DNA of 64,000 bases, taken from the NCBI RefSeq assembly GCF_026914305.1, contig NZ_CP113866.1, forward strand, positions 1,677,501 through 1,741,500, in the 5' to 3' direction. The position numbers and the translations under genes are program-made. The DNA is from Caldicellulosiruptor acetigenus (lineage in GTDB: Bacteria; Bacillota; Thermoanaerobacteria; Caldicellulosiruptorales; Caldicellulosiruptoraceae). The notes below the pieces were generated by a model. The model saw only the letters and a list, made by a program, of their open reading frames with translations, was not told where the DNA came from and searched no databases. Shown here piece by piece: positions 47,254 through 54,998 of the stretch (within the stretch, counting starts at the first letter, position 1; the number at the start of each line of letters is the position of its first letter).

Positions 47254-48081
47254 ATAAAAAAGAATTTAAAAAGGATAGTAGCAATAGTTGTATGCCTCAG
47301 CTTTATATTGACTCTATTGCCTATCAATTCTGTCAGCTTTGCAAAGCCAAGATATGATGTTTGGAAAGATAAAATAAAAGTTTATGATGTTGATAAAAAA
47401 ATCAAGAGAGCAGAAGCAGAGTACGAAGGATATAAGTATATTGCTACGTTTGACAAAGATACAAATGAGATAAAATTAAAAGTCAAGCCACTTAACACTA
47501 AAAAGTTTGATAAAAGTTTGGACAATTCAAGTCTAAATGAAGAAAAAAACTTTTCTGTAAAAGTAGAATACTTTGATGGTGAAAATTTAAAAGCAAAATT
47601 GATTGATGAAAAGACAAATGAAGAGTATAATATTGGTGATTCGGATACTGTTACGGCTCAATTTGCTATTGCTTTGCCTATTGCGGTAGAATTATTAGAG
47701 GCACTAATTTCGGCACTTTTAGCCATTAGTGAAGCAATTGTAATTGTCGGAGTAACTTATATAGTAGCTTCGAGGGTTCTAGAAAAGATAAAAAATAGTA
47801 GTTATGACTATTATATGGCAATAATTAGAAATGATAACGTTTATATCGGACCTGCAATTGATTATGAAATTGCTTATAATAGAGTTTCATTATTCGAAGG
47901 TGATGTTTTCTGCAGAACTGAAAGCAAAGCAAAAACTCTTGCTTTAAACGTTGCATATAGTAAACGGGGAATTATAATTGGACCAGAAAGACACAACAAT
48001 TATGCAAATTACTATCCACATTATCATGTAAAAGACGCGTATGGTTATAAATTAGCTTCTCATATTTTTTTCCCATATTGA
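47254..48081 (+). CDS. Secreted toxin-like protein A2, paralog of A1
   Basis: About 276 residues with the same plan as A1: signal peptide ending SFA|KP, N-domain almost identical to A1, hydrophobic helix, then a diverged C-domain that keeps YIGPAIDY, VFC, IGPE, HYHV and HIFFPY. The codon that lines up with the A1 ATG, just after GGAGGGAAAGGA, is ATA (47254). The only upstream start in frame is TTG at 47215, which overlaps the protease remnant's stop and has no ribosome site. Expression may therefore be poor or start at ATA. Confidence 0.6.
   Translation: MKKNLKRIVAIVVCLSFILTLLPINSVSFAKPRYDVWKDKIKVYDVDKKIKRAEAEYEGYKYIATFDKDTNEIKLKVKPLNTKKFDKSLDNSSLNEEKNFSVKVEYFDGENLKAKLIDEKTNEEYNIGDSDTVTAQFAIALPIAVELLEALISALLAISEAIVIVGVTYIVASRVLEKIKNSSYDYYMAIIRNDNVYIGPAIDYEIAYNRVSLFEGDVFCRTESKAKTLALNVAYSKRGIIIGPERHNNYANYYPHYHVKDAYGYKLASHIFFPY
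47392..47660 (+). repeat. Near-identical 269-bp block, copy 2
   Basis: Matches 43442–43710 at 268 of 269 positions. The flanks differ much more, including the protease ends and the A C-terminal domains. Confidence 0.95.
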
Positions 48082-48106
48082 TACTTGTACGCTATATAGT
48101 ACAATT

Positions 48107-48150
48107 AAACGGGCTGTTTACATCCGTAAACAACAGCCCGTTTGATTTTA
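48107..48150 (+). terminator. Terminator between A2 and B3
   Basis: A 12-bp perfect stem (AAACGGGCTGTT at 48107–48118 with 48132–48143) is followed by GATTTTAAAT. It separates A2 from B3, paralleling the A1–B1 hairpin. Confidence 0.7.
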
Positions 48151-48234
48151 AATCACCAATGATATTAAATTAGTTAGATAGTATAAATTTTGTTAGTAAT
48201 AATTATTTATAACATTATAAGGAGGAGTATTTTT

Positions 48235-49608
48235 ATGGGAGAAATAAGTATTGTTAATATATATAACCTATGTAGAGAAATACTAGAATATAAACCTAAT
48301 GAAACTGTGATAATTCCGCCTTCTTTACAATCAACCATTAATGCTTTAGTACTAAAGCCTGTAATCACTCCTAAAGCTGATATTCTGTTTGAAATAGCTC
48401 AGTACTTTCCCAAAGTTGGTGTAGAAAGTATTTGCTTTGTTAAAAGTAAAGATTTGAATTGCACTTTTTATAGGTTTTTAAATAACGTTCAGCAGATTTT
48501 GTTATTCGACTACGAAAATTGTATATTGTATGGATATACAATGGAAAAGGTAAACAGAGATTTAATAGAAATAAAAATTGTACAAGTCGACCTTTATCAT
48601 GCCCAGGAAAGAGTAATTTTCAATTTTTCAATAGATTATTTAGACCAAAGCCCAGAGAATGACTCTATAAATCCTTTGTATATCAGTGCTTTAAGTCAAA
48701 GATATTTTTTAACTATCACTCCAAATATACCTAACTACCCAACGAAAATTGCAAAAATTATTGATGCAGAAAGCAAAGAAGAAATCCAAATCAATCCTTA
48801 CCTATTTGAAAATCATAACATATTTGAAATAGCAGACTTTAAGGTTATTCAAACGCATGAGAATAAGAAATATCTCTTAATAAAAACAGGTCGAATATGT
48901 TCATTTGAGAAAAGAGATTTTCACAATTCAAATTCTGCTCAATACACAGACAAAATTGAAACTTTAATTGTAGCCCCCATTGAAGAACTAATTGATGAGG
49001 CAATAAGCCAGAAAAAAATTGACTTTTCAAAGTACATTATTGCAATGGCAGATCAAAGTCAAACTATTGAATTTGAACCTCTTTTACATTTTGATAAAAT
49101 GTTTGCGCCTATAATTGCTAAAAACTTACCTTTCTTTTTATATTCAAAAGAAAGTTTTAACAAAAATAGCGTAGATATTTTCAAATTTGATTTAGAAAAA
49201 AGAGTTGCCTATAAAATAGCAACTTTTGAGGGAGAAACTCCTTTTATAAACTGTGATGACAAGGGGTATTTTCTTGTAGAAACAATCTACTCTAATTTAC
49301 CCAATTCAAATCTACAAAAATTAATTCTTGAAAAAATATACGTTGAAAATGGTCAAAGAACGAAAGAAGAGCTCATGATAGAAAAGGACGAAATATTCGA
49401 AAAGCTATATTCTTATTCATCTAAAGTCAGTTTTATTGTAACAAAAAATGCTTTAAAAGGGGAATTCAAAGTATATTTTCTGGATGATAAAAAATCCTAT
49501 TTGACGATAAAATTTGATGAAGGTTTTGTGCCCGTTTTGGATATAGCCAAAAACGAAATAAATGCATTCATAATTTATCCTTATTTTGTAAAAAAATTAA
49601 CTTGTTGA
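48235..49608 (+). CDS. Cytoplasmic B-family protein B3, paralog of B1
   Basis: 457 residues from ATG at 48235, which follows AAGGAGGAG; the frame extends 15 codons further upstream without a ribosome site. No signal peptide or membrane helix. It aligns with B1 along most of its length: TITPN near 160–164, TGRICSFEKRDF at 218–229 and a closing FIIYPYF. Position after A2 repeats the A1–B1 arrangement. The function is unknown. Confidence 0.7.
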   Translation: MGEISIVNIYNLCREILEYKPNETVIIPPSLQSTINALVLKPVITPKADILFEIAQYFPKVGVESICFVKSKDLNCTFYRFLNNVQQILLFDYENCILYGYTMEKVNRDLIEIKIVQVDLYHAQERVIFNFSIDYLDQSPENDSINPLYISALSQRYFLTITPNIPNYPTKIAKIIDAESKEEIQINPYLFENHNIFEIADFKVIQTHENKKYLLIKTGRICSFEKRDFHNSNSAQYTDKIETLIVAPIEELIDEAISQKKIDFSKYIIAMADQSQTIEFEPLLHFDKMFAPIIAKNLPFFLYSKESFNKNSVDIFKFDLEKRVAYKIATFEGETPFINCDDKGYFLVETIYSNLPNSNLQKLILEKIYVENGQRTKEELMIEKDEIFEKLYSYSSKVSFIVTKNALKGEFKVYFLDDKKSYLTIKFDEGFVPVLDIAKNEINAFIIYPYFVKKLTC

Positions 49609-49750
49609 ATAAATAATAAAAATTATTTCACGTGTATTTAAAAGAAAATTTACAGTTTTCAGTTTTTTAAGTATAGGCCTTTATCAAATAAGTAATCATT
49701 ATCCGTTCAACATGTTATTGTCAATACTTTTCTACTGTCCTCTAATAGGC

Positions 49751-49891
49751 TTAAGCCTTAATTTGTTCAGTAGCAAAAATAATTTGATTAAGTATTGATT
49801 TTAATAACTTGGCTAATTTCTCGTCTTTCGTGCCTGTTGTAAAAAGGTAATGCAAAATTTCAGAATCTATGGTAATATTGTATTGAGCCAT
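49751..49891 (-). pseudogene. IS256-family transposase, N-terminal fragment
   Basis: Forty-six codons starting MAQYNITIDSEILHYL and ending LNQIIFATEQIKA before a stop. This is the typical beginning of IS256/Mutator-type transposases, cut where the DDE domain would start. AGGAGGGATGAGG precedes the ATG. The bases 49609–49750 hold no other gene. Confidence 0.82.
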
Positions 49892-50008
49892 TCCTCATCC
49901 CTCCTGTTAGATTTAGTTTTTGGTTCTTCTTTATTTCTATTCTAACCAGACTCCCATGCCGCAACAAATGCGCCACCAACAGAGAATGAAAATGTCCTTT
50001 TTTGATGA

Positions 50009-50202
50009 TATAATCAGTATAGCGGCTGGTGAAGGCAGGTCGTTACCCTTCTGGTGCCTTGAGCCCGATAACCAGACTGAACCACAACGACCGGGTGCAC
50101 CACAGATTGTTGCTCCAATATGGAAGCACGCGGGATAGAATAATCGAATAGAGGTTGTTGCACCAGCCCTTCAAATCTAAAAGCCGCTGGGGAATGATAG
50201 AG
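50009..50202 (+). ncRNA. Probable bridge-RNA region of the IS110 element
   Basis: A perfect TATAAT (50009–50014) without a good -35 is followed by about 180 GC-richer, non-coding bases up to the transposase start. IS110-group elements encode a guide (bridge) RNA of about this size in the left end, and in IS621 the -35 comes from the joined right end. Size and placement fit; the RNA fold was not computed. Confidence 0.5.
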
Positions 50203-51420
50203 ATGGAAGTTATATATCCACGCTGTTGTGGCTTAGACATTCATAAAAAGACTGTAGTAGCTTGCATAATTACACCGGAAGAAAAAGAAATACGTACATT
50301 CTCCACAATGACTGAAGATATATTAGCTATGGTGGACTGGATTAAAAGTAAAGGGTGTACACATGTAGCGATGGAAAGTACAGGTTCTTACTGGAAGCCC
50401 ATTTACAACATTCTTGAGATTGAGGAGCTCAATCCAATGGTAGTAAATGCTAATCATATTAAGAATGTACCGGGCAGAAAAACAGATGTAAAGGATGCGG
50501 AGTGGATTGCAGGGTTATTGCAGCATGGTTTACTGCAGGGCAGTTATATTCCTTCAAGAGAGCAGCGGGAATTGCGGGAATTAATAAGATACCGTCGGAG
50601 CTTAATAGAAGAACGTGCCAGAGAAATAAACCGGATACAAAAAGTATTAGAGGGAGCAAATATCAAACTTTCGTCTGTTGTCACGGATATAATGGGGAAA
50701 TCATCTCGAGCAATAATTGAGGCGATAATTAATGGAGAAGAAGATACTGTCGTTTTATCGGAACTGGCGCAAAAGCGATTAAAGAATAAGAAAGAAGAAT
50801 TAAAGAAAGCTTTAAAAGGTTTAATAGGACCACACCAAAGATTGATATTAAAGGCGCAACTTGAGCATATAGATTTTCTGGATGAACAAATAGGTTTATT
50901 GGATGAAGAGATAAAGAGGCGAATGCTCCCTTTTGAGGAGGACCTGGAGCGTTTAGACACTATTCCGGGAGTGGGCAGACGCACAGCTGAACACATAATA
51001 GCTGAAATTGGTAAAAACATGGACCAATTTCCTTCTGCTGCGCATCTTTGCTCCTGGGCAGGGGTAGCTCCAGGTAACAATGAAAGTGCAGGGAAAAGAA
51101 AATCGGGTAGAACACGAAAAGGGAACGAAAAACTACGGTCTGTGTTAGTAGAAGCTGCAAGAGCCGCTGCTCACACGAAAGATACATATTTATCAGCCCA
51201 GTATCACCGTATAGCTGCCCGGCGAGGAGCCAATCGTGCTGCAGTTGCTGTAGCTCACAGTATCCTTACGATTGTGTATTATTTATTAAAGCGAAAAGAG
51301 AGATATAATGAGTTAGGAGTAAACTATTACGAAGAACGTAAAAAAGAAGCAATTGTGAAACAGTCTATCAAGAAGTTAGAATCATTAGGACTAAAAGTCA
51401 TCGTGGAAAATGCAGTGTAA
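50203..51420 (+). CDS. IS110-family transposase (DEDD, serine recombination type)
   Basis: 405 residues. The N-terminal RuvC-like domain has D12 (GLDIHKK), E58 (AMESTGSYWKP), D95 and D98 (KTDVKDAEW), so the DEDD set is intact. A coiled middle region follows. The C-terminal Tnp_20 domain has IPGVGRRTA and NNESAGKRKSG with the expected serine S295. The ATG at 50203 is nine bases after GGGGA; ATG at 50194 is the alternative. The frame also stays open further upstream into the non-coding RNA region. Confidence 0.93.
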   Translation: MEVIYPRCCGLDIHKKTVVACIITPEEKEIRTFSTMTEDILAMVDWIKSKGCTHVAMESTGSYWKPIYNILEIEELNPMVVNANHIKNVPGRKTDVKDAEWIAGLLQHGLLQGSYIPSREQRELRELIRYRRSLIEERAREINRIQKVLEGANIKLSSVVTDIMGKSSRAIIEAIINGEEDTVVLSELAQKRLKNKKEELKKALKGLIGPHQRLILKAQLEHIDFLDEQIGLLDEEIKRRMLPFEEDLERLDTIPGVGRRTAEHIIAEIGKNMDQFPSAAHLCSWAGVAPGNNESAGKRKSGRTRKGNEKLRSVLVEAARAAAHTKDTYLSAQYHRIAARRGANRAAVAVAHSILTIVYYLLKRKERYNELGVNYYEERKKEAIVKQSIKKLESLGLKVIVENAV

Positions 51421-51456
51421 GATTTGTATACCCAATTTAACACAATATTTCGTAAG

Positions 51457-51494
51457 ACCTATAGAATAATTTTTTAAAGCGGAATGCTATAGGT
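51457..51494. repeat. Inverted repeat in the right part of the IS110 element
   Basis: ACCTATAG (51457–51464) and CTATAGGT (51487–51494) form a possible hairpin about 40 bases past the transposase stop. The rest of 51421–51765 shows no gene; it ends in the terminator at 51714. Confidence 0.55.
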
Positions 51495-51699
51495 TTATAT
51501 GATTATTGTTTTTTTGTCTTTTTCGGCGGTACTTTATTTTCGGGATAGGGTGAGGAGTGGCTCAATCCCTTTTTACACAATTATATAGACTAAACTGCCC
51601 CAACACAGCCTTTTTTAAAAATTTTAGATTACAAAGATTATTAAGAAATATTCTATCACATTGTAAAAAGTTTATCTTCTTTTGCACACAAACAAAATC

Positions 51700-51751
51700 C
51701 TCTAAAAACAAAAACCGCCATCCTGCCACATTTACAAGTACAGATGGCGGT
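51700..51751 (-). terminator. Terminator of the iorA-to-CoA-binding-protein run
   Basis: ACCGCCATC (51714–51722) pairs with GATGGCGGT (51743–51751); on the minus strand TTTTTGTTTTTAG follows. It lies 15 bases past the last gene of the run. Confidence 0.85.
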
Positions 51752-51765
51752 AAATCTTTCAAAAG

Positions 51766-52161
51766 TCATTTTTTGTGGTTTAATGCAACCAGAACACATG
51801 CGTTGTAAATTGGAACTATACTATTCTTCTCACATAGCTCAACAAGCTCATCACTTTCTGCTCCTGGCTGAAACCAAACATACTTTACTCCTATTTTGGC
51901 TGCTTGTTCAATATATGATTTTCCTCTTTCTGGTGCAACAACCATACTCACACAATCTATTTTCTGATTTAAATCCAGCAATGTCTTGTATACCTTGTCA
52001 TCCTCAATCTCATCATACAAAGGATTTATAGCAAACACATTGTAGCCTTTCTCTTTAAGTTTTTTGAAGACCATGTATCCATATTTTTGCTTGTTCGGTG
52101 TTGCACCAACCACAGCCCAGTTTTTAAAACTTAACGCTGATGCAATAACTTCTAAATTCAT
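51766..52161 (-). CDS. CoA-binding domain protein (YccU type)
   Basis: 131 residues, a single Rossmann-like CoA-binding domain. WAVVGATPNKQKYGYMVFKKL near 15–35 is the nucleotide-binding loop, shortened here to VVGATPNKQKYG, and VWFQPGAESDEL lies near 95–106. The ATG at 52161 follows AGGAGGAAAGAT. The biochemical role of these small proteins is not settled. It is the last gene before the terminator and starts 12 bases after the previous stop. Confidence 0.88.
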   Translation of the reverse strand: MNLEVIASALSFKNWAVVGATPNKQKYGYMVFKKLKEKGYNVFAINPLYDEIEDDKVYKTLLDLNQKIDCVSMVVAPERGKSYIEQAAKIGVKYVWFQPGAESDELVELCEKNSIVPIYNACVLVALNHKK

Positions 52162-52172
52162 ATCTTTCCTCC

Positions 52173-52817
52173 TCATTTTCTGCTCATAATAAAGTTATAA
52201 ACAACATCGAGTCTGCTATCATCAAATTCAAAGGTATCTTTCCCAATCGAAATCAAAAGTTTGTTACCCACAACGTTCATTCTCAGGTCTTCACCATATT
52301 TGTCTTTATACATTTTCTTGAGGCTGAGCATAAACTGTTTCACATTCTCTTTTCTGTATTCAAACAAGAACTCATCAACAGCATCAACAATATCGTATTC
52401 TTTTATAATCACCGGGTCACGCAATACTCCTTCTCCTCTTATTTCAACAGAGTTTGATTTTCGATCATATATAATCTTAAACTCATTAGCTTTAGTTTCG
52501 TACATCAGCTCTTTAAACCCTTCTGAAACATTGTAGGTAATGACAGAGAAGAATCTATCCGACGGATATATTATCCGGGAAATATCCACACATGCCTCAA
52601 TAATATTATCTATCAAATAAGCATCCAACTTTTCTGCTAAAGCTGCCTCTTTAAATTTTATTGCAAACTCATTATAATCTTTGTAGGGAATATTAGTGAA
52701 TTTGTCTTTTTCAAGCTCTTTCAAATCTTCTACGAAAAAGTAAGCAAAACCTGCGTTGCCGTTTTCAATGTCGTATTCCTCAAAGGAGTAGCCCATAACT
52801 AAAGCGTACCTTTTCAT
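52173..52817 (-). CDS. Protein of unknown function
   Basis: 214 residues from ATG at 52817, which follows GGAGGGGAGAGCC. No signal peptide or membrane helix. The start MKRYALVMGYSFEEYD and a mixed alpha/beta composition do not match a family I recognise. It lies in the same direction as, and 12 bases before, the CoA-binding gene. Confidence 0.7.
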   Translation of the reverse strand: MKRYALVMGYSFEEYDIENGNAGFAYFFVEDLKELEKDKFTNIPYKDYNEFAIKFKEAALAEKLDAYLIDNIIEACVDISRIIYPSDRFFSVITYNVSEGFKELMYETKANEFKIIYDRKSNSVEIRGEGVLRDPVIIKEYDIVDAVDEFLFEYRKENVKQFMLSLKKMYKDKYGEDLRMNVVGNKLLISIGKDTFEFDDSRLDVVYNFIMSRK

Positions 52818-52892
52818 GGCTCTCCCCTCCATTCAAAAAACATTTCTTATATATTATATACCACTCAAACGCACATTTGTATTAAAAAATTT

Positions 52893-53273
52893 TTAAAAAA
52901 TATTTTCAATCTTGAGTAAAATCATCTCCCTGACATGACGAATATAAAACTTGAGAAGACTTATCTCGCTGAGCAAAAGAGTTCTGTCTTGTTCCAAAAG
53001 ATATTCTTTTATTTTTGTAAGCTCTTCGTCTATCTTATCTATTTCCTGGTGCTCAATTAGCATCGCCCAGCCTTTTTTGTATTTGCCCCACTTTTTTACA
53101 ATATCAAGGTAATTTGAATTTGCAAGCTTGTAGTCGTTTTTAATAACATTTTCATACAACCCAGATAGTTCACTTTCAATCTTGTCAGCAGCACCTAATA
53201 TTATATGCGTTGAAATTAGCATAAGCACAATTACTAAAATGAGAAAACCTACAACTGTAGCCCATACCTTCAC
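52893..53273 (-). CDS. DUF4363-family membrane-anchored protein
   Basis: 126 residues: one N-terminal membrane helix (4–26) and a helical extracytoplasmic part containing KKGWAMLIEHQEIDKI, a pattern typical of DUF4363. The start is GTG at 53273, overlapping the DUF421 stop (GTGA). DUF4363 genes commonly follow DUF421 genes in clostridia, so the two probably form a membrane complex. Confidence 0.8.
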   Translation of the reverse strand: MKVWATVVGFLILVIVLMLISTHIILGAADKIESELSGLYENVIKNDYKLANSNYLDIVKKWGKYKKGWAMLIEHQEIDKIDEELTKIKEYLLEQDRTLLLSEISLLKFYIRHVREMILLKIENIF

Positions 53274-53956
53274 TTGTTTTTTCCCTCCTTTTTTTGGACA
53301 AACCAGTTACCTTCAGGGTCAATGCAGGCAAAGAAAACATCCTGGATATTATCAACTCCTCTTTTTTTAATCTCTGTCAGAACTTGTTCTAATGTTAAAT
53401 TGGCATACTTTAAAGACTCCTCTTTTATCTTGCCATCGACAATTACACTTATAGGAATTCCTTCATACTTTGTTGGTATTCCTAAATCAGCAGGAGTAAC
53501 GTATCTTTTTTGAGATTTCGGAATCACAGATATATCTCCATCAGTTTCCAGTATAGCGTATTCTATATCATGAATGTTGAAAAACCCTTTTATTCTCAAC
53601 TGTTCCATAAGGTCGTTCAAGCTATACTGTGTCTTTCTCAGTGCATCTTCTAAAATCCTGCCTTTTGCTATCAAAATTGTAGGACTTCCGCACACAAGCC
53701 TTTTTATAAAATCAGATTTCAAGCTTCCAAATGTAATTAATGTTTGCAAAAATAAAAGGGTTAAAATAGGAATGATACCATTTATGAGAGGTACACCGGT
53801 GTTTTGCATTGGAACAGCCGCAAGTTCAGAAATCATTATAGTAATGACAAGTTCAAATGGCTGAAGTTCGCCCATCTGTCTTTTTCCCATAAGTCTCATA
53901 ACCAACACAACCAATACATACAAGATTAACGTTCTAATAAAAATGGTTATAACCAT
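53270..53956 (-). CDS. DUF421-family membrane protein (YetF type)
   Basis: 228 residues from ATG at 53956, after AAAGGGG. Three N-terminal membrane helices with RLMGKRQMGELQPFELVI near 21–38 are followed by two copies of the soluble YetF fold, with KTQYSLNDLMEQLR and DIEYAILETDG. The function is unknown; Bacillus relatives are linked to spore or stress properties. Confidence 0.87.
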   Translation of the reverse strand: MVITIFIRTLILYVLVVLVMRLMGKRQMGELQPFELVITIMISELAAVPMQNTGVPLINGIIPILTLLFLQTLITFGSLKSDFIKRLVCGSPTILIAKGRILEDALRKTQYSLNDLMEQLRIKGFFNIHDIEYAILETDGDISVIPKSQKRYVTPADLGIPTKYEGIPISVIVDGKIKEESLKYANLTLEQVLTEIKKRGVDNIQDVFFACIDPEGNWFVQKKEGKNK

Positions 53957-54025
53957 AAAAATACCCCTTTCTTTGGAATTTCTATTTGCTATCTTTTCCA
54001 AAGAGAAGGGGTTTTATTCTCAACT

Positions 54026-54991
54026 TTATTTTTTGCGTTTTCTGTACATTGCTTTCCTTGTCCATTTCATGCTGGGTTTGCAAAATCCAATTGTAATCAG
54101 ATATTTCTTAAAAAGTTGGGGTTTTGAAGCAAAATAACCTTCGCTTTTACCTCTTTCAATCAACTTTATCAGATAGAAGATTTTTCTTTTTTCTATTCCT
54201 TCATAGATTAAAAAACTCATCCTTCTTTTTAAATGTATGTTATTACTATATTCCAGGATTATTTCAAATATCTTGTAAGCACTTTTTAACTCATGAGAAT
54301 TTAAAAGGTGAAAAAATAGAGAAACAATAAGCTCAAAAATCCCTGTTAAATACTTATCTTCACTTTTTATTTGTGATAAAATCCTGAGGGCTTCATCATT
54401 TGCGAGTATAGGTTCTAAAAGATTATAGTTAAACTGAAAAGGGTAACTCTTAAGAAACTCCTTCAAAATTAAAAGTTTTTCATCGACTTTATCTTTATTG
54501 TTCTCCTGTAAATCTCTTTTCAAGCCTTTTAATAGTGCATTGAGAAAATTGATGGGATAGCTGTTTTTATACAATTTCAAAAAATAGACAATGACTATGA
54601 CTATGTCTGCGACAGAAAGCACAATTGAAAAGTTTATCCCTTTTGTTATCCACTTGTATGAAACTCCTACTGTATTTACTACCGACAGCATGAACATAAT
54701 ATGCAAAGTTGTAAGCAGCATAGTCAAAACAAGCATATCATTTAAACAGAGAGAAAATATAAAAGAGCAAACCTTTTGAGAATATTTTGCTCTGAGAACT
54801 CTCAGCACAAATGAAATGGTAATTGTAGCTCCAAAATAAACAAATATTTGCAGAGCAAAAAGCCATGTAAGTAATCTATTTGCACTGAGTTTGTCGTAAG
54901 AAACTGTAGGAGACAACAAATAAATAACTCCAACAAGCAAAATAGAGGAAAGCAGCTGCTTCCCCCTACCTGTCTTAATCTTCTTTATCAT
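54026..54991 (-). CDS. Membrane protein of unknown function
   Basis: 321 residues: four hydrophobic helices in the first 155 residues, then a helical cytoplasmic half of about 165 residues with a basic end (RKAMYRKRKK). I do not recognise it. It is in line with its neighbours, seven bases after the aryl-CoA ligase stop. Confidence 0.65.
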   Translation of the reverse strand: MIKKIKTGRGKQLLSSILLVGVIYLLSPTVSYDKLSANRLLTWLFALQIFVYFGATITISFVLRVLRAKYSQKVCSFIFSLCLNDMLVLTMLLTTLHIMFMLSVVNTVGVSYKWITKGINFSIVLSVADIVIVIVYFLKLYKNSYPINFLNALLKGLKRDLQENNKDKVDEKLLILKEFLKSYPFQFNYNLLEPILANDEALRILSQIKSEDKYLTGIFELIVSLFFHLLNSHELKSAYKIFEIILEYSNNIHLKRRMSFLIYEGIEKRKIFYLIKLIERGKSEGYFASKPQLFKKYLITIGFCKPSMKWTRKAMYRKRKK

Positions 54992-54998
54992 TTTACTT

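Larger units (their letters stand above)
49985..51510 (+). mobile_element. IS110-family insertion sequence (ends approximate)
   Basis: An intact IS110-family transposase with a roughly 200-base non-coding left part and a short right part carrying an inverted repeat (51457–51494). IS110 elements lack long terminal inverted repeats, so the ends cannot be fixed from one copy. It inserted next to the IS256 remnant, between B3 and core genes. Confidence 0.75.

Noticed and set aside
42313-49608. CRISPR array or phage genes within the island
   Set aside because: No short regularly spaced repeats, and no capsid, portal, terminase or tail genes are present.
50459-51187. Minus-strand frames within the IS110 transposase gene
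   Set aside because: Antisense shadows of the conserved transposase, without ribosome sites.
40218-51760. Integrative element using tRNA-Thr as attachment site
   Set aside because: No integrase gene and no second copy of the tRNA 3' end could be found by eye.
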